Part shown: in pieces, positions 6,461-10,623 of the stretch | How the letters are laid out: every line of letters begins with the position of its first letter | How positions within the stretch are numbered: position 1 is the stretch's first letter | From: Sulfurospirillum sp964441765 | GTDB taxonomy: Bacteria > Campylobacterota > Campylobacteria > Campylobacterales > Sulfurospirillaceae | Direction: 5' to 3' | Assembly (NCBI GenBank): GCA_964441765.1 | Contig: CAYTVI010000069.1 | Location: 1 to 10,623, forward strand | Length of the DNA: 10,623 nt | Notes under the pieces: model-generated | What the model saw: only the letters and a program-made list of their open reading frames with translations | What the model was told of the DNA's origin: nothing | Database searches by the model: none | Position numbers and translations under genes: made by a program

Positions 6461-8638
6461 TTAGTGCATAGGGAGTTCACACGTATATTCTTCTTTTTCA
6501 ACACGATTTCGACCATTTTCTTTGGCACGATACAAGGCTTCATCTGCACGTGCTACCATGCTTTTTTCATCATCACCCTCATGGTAAGTTGAGACTCCAA
6601 AACTGGCTGTTTTTTGGCCAACCGTNNNNNNNNNNNNNNNNNNNNNNNNNNNNNNNNNNNNNNNNNNNNNNNNNNNNNNNNNNNNNNNNNNNNNNNNNNN
6701 NNNNNNNNNNNNNNNNNNNNNNNNNACAATCGAAAACTCTCTTTTATGTCGCCTAGCGATATTGAGGTGCAAAGCAAAAAGCTCATCCAATTTCAAACGA
6801 TTGAAAAGTCCTGTAAGTCTATCAGTGATAGAAAGTTCTTCGACTCTTTTTTTATCGGTAATATCTTGACGAATTGCGGTATAGCCGACTATATTACCCG
6901 CTTCATTGTAACGCGGAGCAATAATCGTATCAACCCAATACGCAGAACCATCTTTGCGTCTATTTTTAATTTCACCTTGCCACGATTTTTCTTCTTTTAA
7001 CATTGCCCACATGGTCGCATAAAGAGAAGATGGAACATCTGAATGCCTTACAATATTGTGGCTCTTGCCTAAAAGTTCTTCTTTACTATAACCTGAAATG
7101 AGACAGAAAGCTTCACTCACTTCCGTAATAATGCCTTTTAAGTTAGTGGTAGAGGTGATGACATATTTATCAATAATATTCACATACGATTCTAATTGAC
7201 GTTTTGATTGGCGATACTCTGTAATATCGCTAAACGTTACGATAACAGAAACAACGTCTGTGAAATCATCCGAGTAGATAGGTTGAACATTGGCTATTAT
7301 CCATAAACGTGAACTATCGACACGTTCTACGGCAAGCACAACACCGTATTGAGGTTCTTTCAAAAACAATGCTTTATAAGAAGGTTGCTCATAAAATTCT
7401 AAAACTCGACCATCCTCATTCAATAATTTCCATGGATAATATCGATGAGATGAACCTATCATATCACTGGAGTTACATTGAAGCATCTCTTGTGCGGCTA
7501 AATTGCACTCTGTAATCACACCTTGTGCATTTAATACCAAAATACCTTCATTCATCGCTTGAAAGATAGAACGTATCTCAGCTTCTGAGTGTGAAAGTTG
7601 CTTTGTTTTTTCTTCCGCAATTTCATCTGCACGCTTCTTTGTACGTTGCAAGGCATAAAACCATCCGCTTAAAATCACTGAAAATAAGATACCTGCTATC
7701 AACTGTATATGGGGCATGTAACGATTTGCCCCCACATCAAGTATTTCATCTGTTTTGAAATAGAGCGTCCACTTTTTACCATAAAACTCAAAAACAACAT
7801 ACCTCTCCATTCGAGGAAGAGTCAACTTGAGATTTGAGTCATACAAAATATTTTCTGCTTTTGGAGTATTGCCATCGTAAATTTCAAAATCGATTAAAAT
7901 ATATTTTGCACCTAAAAGTCCTTGAAAAAGTGTTTTAGCTTTCATAGCACTGTAAACAACACCTCTAGCAGCACGCATACGCTCTTCTTCATTGCCTAAA
8001 GGCATGTCCATCGCATATAAAGGCATATAAATCACAAACCCTGCTTTTTCAAAACTCTCTTTTTCCTGAACAAGCTCTATTTTTGAAGACAATGTCGCTT
8101 CACCGCGTTTTAATGCTTCATAAATAGCCCTTTGACGTGTTGGTTCAGCTGCCATATCAAAACCAAGGGCTCTTTTATTTTGCTCAGAAAATGGCTCTAG
8201 ATATGTGACAGGGAAGATATTAGATGTATTGGTTTTTGGAAAAATTGTATAGTTTTCAATCCCTTCTTGGCGAATGATTTGTTCATAATCATCTCTTGCA
8301 GGAGCCAAAACCAAAGGTGCAAAACCTAAAGCTTGAAGCCCTGGAAAATTTTGTTTTAGATTTTGCATCTGCGCAAATCTTTGCCACTCTTGTCGTGTTA
8401 CATGATGAGAAGAAGAGATAAGTGCCGCAGCACTTCTAAGCAATTGTACTTCAGATTCTAGCTCTTTTTGTATCAGCAGTGTAATTTGCTCAGATGCCGC
8501 ACTAAAGCGTGTTCTCTCAGTTTTTTCTAGCCACGCAGCACTCTTGTATGCCATTATACCTGAGAAACAAATACCTAGTGCAAAAATAACAAATGGCAAC
8601 AATGAAAAGGTATATACCCGTCTCAATCGTTTCAACAC
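6461..8638 (-). CDS. Membrane CHASE-PAS-PAS-GGDEF protein, probable diguanylate cyclase (interrupted by assembly gap)
   Basis: A predicted sensor that would make cyclic di-GMP from GTP. One transmembrane helix at about 12-32 and a second at about 311-331 enclose a periplasmic CHASE-like domain. A linker helix leads to PAS1 (about 353-475) and PAS2 (about 485-605). PAS2 contains NIVRHSDVPSSLY and WQGEIKNRRKDGSAYWVDT, typical of Aer-like PAS domains. GGDEF begins at ITDRLTGLFNR (Asp606 region), and the protein ends with the canonical TASFGVS and ADEALYRAKENGRNRVE. The GGDEF signature, metal-binding Asp and inhibitory site fall inside 100 N, so activity cannot be judged, and the 725-codon length is not real. 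The start is GTG at 8638 or TTG at 8635; AGGAG sits 2 and 5 bases before them respectively. The gene has its own promoter and lies 53 bases before lgt. Confidence 0.88.
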   Translation of the reverse strand: MLKRLRRVYTFSLLPFVIFALGICFSGIMAYKSAAWLEKTERTRFSAASEQITLLIQKELESEVQLLRSAAALISSSHHVTRQEWQRFAQMQNLKQNFPGLQALGFAPLVLAPARDDYEQIIRQEGIENYTIFPKTNTSNIFPVTYLEPFSEQNKRALGFDMAAEPTRQRAIYEALKRGEATLSSKIELVQEKESFEKAGFVIYMPLYAMDMPLGNEEERMRAARGVVYSAMKAKTLFQGLLGAKYILIDFEIYDGNTPKAENILYDSNLKLTLPRMERYVVFEFYGKKWTLYFKTDEILDVGANRYMPHIQLIAGILFSVILSGWFYALQRTKKRADEIAEEKTKQLSHSEAEIRSIFQAMNEGILVLNAQGVITECNLAAQEMLQCNSSDMIGSSHRYYPWKLLNEDGRVLEFYEQPSYKALFLKEPQYGVVLAVERVDSSRLWIIANVQPIYSDDFTDVVSVIVTFSDITEYRQSKRQLESYVNIIDKYVITSTTNLKGIITEVSEAFCLISGYSKEELLGKSHNIVRHSDVPSSLYATMWAMLKEEKSWQGEIKNRRKDGSAYWVDTIIAPRYNEAGNIVGYTAIRQDITDKKRVEELSITDRLTGLFNRLKLDELFALHLNIARRHKREFSIXXXXXXXXXXXXXXXXXXXXXXXXXXXXXXXXXXTVGQKTASFGVSTYHEGDDEKSMVARADEALYRAKENGRNRVEKEEYTCELPMH
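6626..6725. other. Assembly gap of exactly 100 N inside the GGDEF domain
   Basis: One hundred unknown bases separate ...RHKREFSI from TVGQKTASFGVS.... In typical GGDEF domains roughly 75-90 residues separate these segments, while 100 bases hold only about 33. The run is therefore probably a fixed-length scaffold placeholder, with roughly 225-270 real bases missing if the gene is intact. That the frame stays open across it is not evidence of continuity. Confidence 0.9.
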
Positions 8639-8663
8639 TACTCCTAAAAAGCATTTTAGAACG

Positions 8664-8672
8664 ATTGTAACA
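8664..8672 (-). promoter_or_regulatory. Extended -10 promoter of the GGDEF gene
   Basis: The minus strand reads TGTTACAAT, an extended -10 element (TGn plus TACAAT), 26 bases before the GTG at 8638. Transcription would start near 8657. It lies just beyond the T-run of the hsp20 terminator, which supports independent transcription of the GGDEF gene. Confidence 0.5.
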
Positions 8673-8679
8673 CAAAAAA

Positions 8680-8725
8680 AAGAAAAAAAGAGAAAAAGTA
8701 CGAGGCAAGTTCTCTCTTGCCTCGT
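8680..8725 (-). terminator. Rho-independent terminator of hsp20
   Basis: A perfect 10-bp stem, ACGAGGCAAG and CTTGCCTCGT (8700-8725), has a 6-base loop and starts 11 bases after the hsp20 stop. On the minus strand it is followed by ACTTTTTCTC and then long T-runs. This is the strongest terminator in the window. Confidence 0.93.
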
Positions 8726-8736
8726 GGTATGAGAAG

Positions 8737-9168
8737 TTATTTAACGCAGATTTTTTTAACTTCGGATTTTTCAACTTTAAGTTTTGGTAACACAACTTCT
8801 AAAACACCTTCTTGTGAAGATGCTTCAATATTTTCTAGGTCAACATTTTCAGGGATGGCAAAACTGCGCTGAAACTTGCCATAACTGCTCTCAATTTTGT
8901 AGTAGTCATTTTCCTTGCGCTCTTCTTTGAAACTTCGCTCACCTGAAATAATGAGTTGGTTGTCTTTGACATCAATGCTAATGTCCTCTTTTTTCACCCC
9001 TGGCAAGTCCACTTCGATATGGTAAGCAAACTCACCCTCACGTGTACTGACACTGGGTTTAAACGCTGAGATACCATTTTCCTCTGCCCCTGTGGTTGGA
9101 TAATAGCCAAAGAGTCTATGCTCCAAATCTCTCATCTCTTTGAACGGATTAAAACGTGTGACTAACAT
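8737..9168 (-). CDS. Small heat-shock protein, Hsp20/alpha-crystallin family
   Basis: An ATP-independent holdase chaperone that binds unfolding proteins in the cytoplasm until the DnaK or ClpB systems refold them. The 143 aa are normal for bacterial Hsp20. The N-terminus (LVTRFNPFKEMRDLEHRLF) is the usual variable, Phe-rich arm. The alpha-crystallin domain spans about 36-128, with VDLPGVKKEDISIDV and the diagnostic GVLEVVLPKLK. The tail has KKICVK, an I-x-I/V type anchor for oligomer assembly. AAGGAG lies 6 bases before the ATG, a strong ribosome site. The gene is monocistronic: its own promoter is upstream and a strong terminator follows. The neighbouring 16-bp palindrome may be its operator. 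The family is certain; the client proteins are unknown. Confidence 0.96.
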   Translation of the reverse strand: MLVTRFNPFKEMRDLEHRLFGYYPTTGAEENGISAFKPSVSTREGEFAYHIEVDLPGVKKEDISIDVKDNQLIISGERSFKEERKENDYYKIESSYGKFQRSFAIPENVDLENIEASSQEGVLEVVLPKLKVEKSEVKKICVK

Positions 9169-9206
9169 GGTAAACTCCTTTGTTTTTTTATTTTTTATGA
9201 CGGAAG

Positions 9207-9215
9207 TTTATACCA
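9207..9215 (-). promoter_or_regulatory. Extended -10 promoter of hsp20
   Basis: The minus strand reads TGGTATAAA, an extended -10 (TGn plus TATAAA), 38 bases before the hsp20 ATG. Transcription would start near 9200, giving a leader of about 31 bases. No convincing -35 hexamer is present; instead the palindrome at 9232-9247 occupies that region. Confidence 0.55.
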
Positions 9216-9231
9216 TGTAAAGATTTTTGTC

Positions 9232-9247
9232 TGCCACTTAAGTGGCA
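9232..9247. promoter_or_regulatory. 16-bp perfect palindrome, candidate operator for hsp20
   Basis: TGCCACTTAAGTGGCA reads the same on both strands. It sits between the stop of the Crp/Fnr-type gene (9251) and the hsp20 -10 box, covering about -32 to -47 of the predicted promoter. This suits a dimeric regulator. It does not match CIRCE or the HspR HAIR consensus as I know them. The alternative is a 6-pair hairpin with a TTAA loop ending the regulator transcript, but no T-run follows on the minus strand. Confidence 0.5.
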
Positions 9248-9250
9248 CTT

Positions 9251-9907
9251 TTAGAGTTCGGGTAGGTGTTCAAGCAGTGTTTGTGAGTCTTTAATGCAAA
9301 TCTCTTTACGTTTAATATCAATAAGCCCCTCTTTTTTAAGCGCTTGGATACTACGATTGAGTACTTTTCGTACTGTTCCTATGAGATTGGCGAGTTCTTC
9401 ATGCGAGAGATTGTTGATCAGTTTGAGTGTTTGTTTGCCATCTTCTTGTTCGATGTTTCGAGCAATGAGTTTAACAAGGCGTGTGGTAGTATCGTACAAC
9501 GACAAATCACTGGCTAGATTTTCCATATCGCGCAATTGCTTACCCACATAGGGTAAAAAAAGTTTATTAAACGAAGGTTTTGTGGCGACCCACTCACGAA
9601 ACAGCTCAATAGGAAAAACTAACAGTTTTACATCATCAAGCGCCATTGCCACATTTTCATGCACTTTGCCATCCAAAAGGCTCACCACATCGTACATATC
9701 GCCTTTTGAGAGAAGATACAAAATCTGCTCTTTACCTGTTTCAAAGTTGATTTGAGAGACTTTCACCCGCCCTTCTAAAAGAACAAAAAAGTGCTCCAAA
9801 CACTCCTCAGGTCGCATCAAGGTATCGCCTTTTTTCACGTGACTCACACGCCCAAAACGGTTGATGTCTTCATGGAGCTCTTGCTCAATCACTTCAAGTG
9901 CGTACAT
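9251..9907 (-). CDS. Crp/Fnr-family transcriptional regulator
   Basis: A 218-aa protein with the family layout: an N-terminal cyclic-nucleotide-type beta-barrel (about 20-115, with HFFVLLEGRVKVSQ and LLSKGDMYDVVSLL), a dimerisation helix (about 120-150) and a C-terminal winged helix. The helix-turn-helix is LSHEELANLIGTVRKVLNRSIQALKKEGLI (His169 region). The N-terminal Cys cluster of oxygen-sensing FNR is absent; only Cys36 and one Cys in the C-terminal wing are seen. The cAMP-contacting R-S-A pattern of CRP is also absent, so the signal is unknown. The ATG abuts the TAG of the preceding YchJ-like gene (TAGATG), with GAGG about 8 bases upstream inside that gene, suggesting coupled translation. 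The regulon is unknown; the adjacent hsp20 promoter with its palindrome is one possible target. Confidence 0.92.
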   Translation of the reverse strand: MYALEVIEQELHEDINRFGRVSHVKKGDTLMRPEECLEHFFVLLEGRVKVSQINFETGKEQILYLLSKGDMYDVVSLLDGKVHENVAMALDDVKLLVFPIELFREWVATKPSFNKLFLPYVGKQLRDMENLASDLSLYDTTTRLVKLIARNIEQEDGKQTLKLINNLSHEELANLIGTVRKVLNRSIQALKKEGLIDIKRKEICIKDSQTLLEHLPEL

Positions 9908-10306
9908 CTACTCCACCTCACCATCCACATACATCCACACCTTGCCAAAGCGCTTAAACCGTGAATGCTCCGTATGCACACCCTCTTTGCCTTCTTGTAT
10001 AAACGTAGCACGAAAAGAGACTTTGCCTACCTTATCGCTCATTCCACCTTCCCAACAACGTATCACTTCAAGATGCGTCCATGCCAAAGATTTACATGTA
10101 ACCGTGATTTCCTCTTTAAGATGTTTACTTCGATGGCTGGGGTGTGTCGTTTCAAAAAGATAATCAACCAGTCCAAACACAAACGCACTGTAACGAGAAC
10201 GCATCAGCGCTTCGCAGGTTGGGGCATTGTGGTTTTTATGATAGGATTCGCAACAGCTTTCATAGGGTTTTTGAGAGCCACAGGGGCAAAGATTTATTTT
10301 TTTCAT
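9908..10306 (-). CDS. SEC-C motif protein of the YchJ/UPF0225 family
   Basis: A 132-aa cytoplasmic protein of unknown biochemical role. It opens with CPCGSQKPYESCC, the zinc-binding SEC-C motif also found at the SecA C-terminus. The conserved YchJ core follows: ALMRSRYSAFVFGLVDYLFETTHPS, then TWTHLEV-like (here LAWTHLEVI) and VSFRATFIQEGKEGVHTEHSRFKRFGKVWMYVDG. It is slightly shorter than E. coli YchJ (about 150 aa). The ATG at 10306 has AAGGA 11 bases upstream, rather far. Its stop directly abuts the start of the Crp/Fnr-type gene, so the two are very likely in one operon. No established function can be assigned beyond probable zinc binding. Confidence 0.9.
   Translation of the reverse strand: MKKINLCPCGSQKPYESCCESYHKNHNAPTCEALMRSRYSAFVFGLVDYLFETTHPSHRSKHLKEEITVTCKSLAWTHLEVIRCWEGGMSDKVGKVSFRATFIQEGKEGVHTEHSRFKRFGKVWMYVDGEVE
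10092..10101. repeat. TTACATGTAA palindrome inside the YchJ-like gene
   Basis: An exact copy within codons for V-T-C-K, read in the phase ACA TGT AA. It is one of six copies in the window. Confidence 0.7.
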
Positions 10307-10319
10307 GATGTTTTATTCC

Positions 10320-10355
10320 TTTTACATGTAAGACGTAAGAGCCTTACATGTAAAA
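10320..10355. repeat. 13-bp inverted repeat built from two TTACATGTAA palindromes
   Basis: TTTTACATGTAAG (10320-10332) and CTTACATGTAAAA (10343-10355) are perfect inverted copies around a 10-base spacer. It fills nearly the whole gap between the CCG-protein stop and the YchJ-like start, and one arm touches the AAGGA ribosome site. Each arm is itself a palindrome, so it could bind two dimers or fold as one hairpin in RNA. No T-run follows on the minus strand, so it is not a standard terminator for these genes. Confidence 0.8.
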
Positions 10356-10360
10356 TTGTT

Positions 10361-10623
10361 TTAAGCTTCTCTTAACGCTTTCGCAATGAGTTCTATCGGA
10401 TTTTTAAAGACAACATCAACCTTTTGTCCGTGCATCGCATCGCTGAGTTGCATACGACACGCACTGCACTCAGCACTCACAAATTGCGCCCCGCTGTCTC
10501 GTATCATCGCCGCCTTTGGAAGCCCTGCGGCTTTAGCAAAGCGGTATTTTTCCGTTTGCATGGTCACTCCACCAAAACCACAACAGCGGTTAGGATCACT
10601 CATCTCTTTTAAGATGTAATTTT
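10361..10623 (-). CDS. CCG-domain (Fe-S)-binding oxidoreductase subunit, C-terminal end (5' end outside window)
   Basis: The frame is open through the right edge (...NYILKEMSDPNRCCGFGG), so the ATG at 10603 is internal and the gene is truncated by the window. CCGFGG followed 41 residues later by CSACRMQ is the second CCG motif of the HdrB/GlpC/GlcF/LutA group. There, cysteine-rich CCG domains bind an iron-sulfur cluster and pass electrons from hydroxy-acid or glycerol-phosphate dehydrogenases, or from heterodisulfide reductase-like complexes. Only about 87 residues are visible, too few to choose among these. The protein ends with NPIELIAKAL, 54 bases before the YchJ-like gene. Co-transcription with the next two genes is plausible. 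Confidence 0.85.
   Translation of the reverse strand, partial: NYILKEMSDPNRCCGFGGVTMQTEKYRFAKAAGLPKAAMIRDSGAQFVSAECSACRMQLSDAMHGQKVDVVFKNPIELIAKALREA

Noticed and set aside
6550..7000. Several short frames spanning the N run on both strands
   Set aside because: They exist only because unknown bases contain no stops; they overlap the GGDEF gene.
8517..8795. Minus-strand frame of 92 codons across the hsp20 terminator and the start of the GGDEF gene
   Set aside because: It runs through a strong terminator and overlaps two real genes out of frame; the protein is low-complexity with no domain.
9169..9250. CIRCE or HAIR heat-shock operator upstream of hsp20
   Set aside because: No TTAGCACTC-N9-GAGTGCTAA or CTTGAGT-N7-ACTCAAG pattern is present; the palindrome found is different.
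9216..9262. Sigma-54 promoter suggested by TGGCA sequences near the hsp20 palindrome
   Set aside because: Neither strand has TTGC at the required spacing after TGGCAC.
10361..10603. An 80-residue stand-alone protein starting at the ATG at 10603
   Set aside because: The frame is open upstream to the window edge and the CCG motif follows immediately, so this is the tail of a larger protein.

Overview
The window looks like chromosomal DNA from a member of the Campylobacterota (Epsilonproteobacteria), probably a Sulfurospirillum-like organism. The main evidence is a Wolinella-type di-heme menaquinol:fumarate reductase encoded in the order frdC-frdA-frdB. It sits between lgt and a dynamin-like GTPase gene, the order I recall from Campylobacter jejuni (Cj0407 to Cj0411). 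The genus is an inference. All ten genes lie on the minus strand, so transcription runs from the right end to the left end. No RNA genes, CRISPR arrays or insertion sequences were seen, and no stretch over 300 bases lacks a gene.

Right end (10623 to 9251): the 3' end of a CCG-domain iron-sulfur protein, a small SEC-C/YchJ-family protein, and a Crp/Fnr-type regulator that directly abuts it. These three could form one transcript. A perfect 13-bp inverted repeat lies between the first two.

Middle (9250 to 6461): a small heat-shock protein gene has its own extended -10 promoter, a 16-bp palindrome just upstream and a strong Rho-independent terminator. Next comes a membrane-bound CHASE-PAS-PAS-GGDEF protein, a probable diguanylate cyclase. 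Its catalytic core is hidden by exactly 100 N, which is too few bases for an intact GGDEF domain, so the gap is almost certainly an assembly placeholder.

Left half (6440 to 1): lgt (prolipoprotein diacylglyceryl transferase), then frdC-frdA-frdB with 2-bp and overlapping ATGA junctions. A hairpin and a separate promoter follow, then a dynamin-like GTPase that runs off the left edge. FrdCAB is the anaerobic fumarate-respiration complex. The cyclase carries an Aer-like PAS domain, and the CCG protein and the Crp/Fnr regulator fit a redox or respiratory lifestyle, but no direct regulatory link can be shown here.

Most of the window is well-known core genome. The least explained signal is the 10-bp palindrome TTACATGTAA. 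It occurs six times, in coding and intergenic DNA and in two reading phases, although about 0.01 copies would be expected by chance at equal base frequencies.
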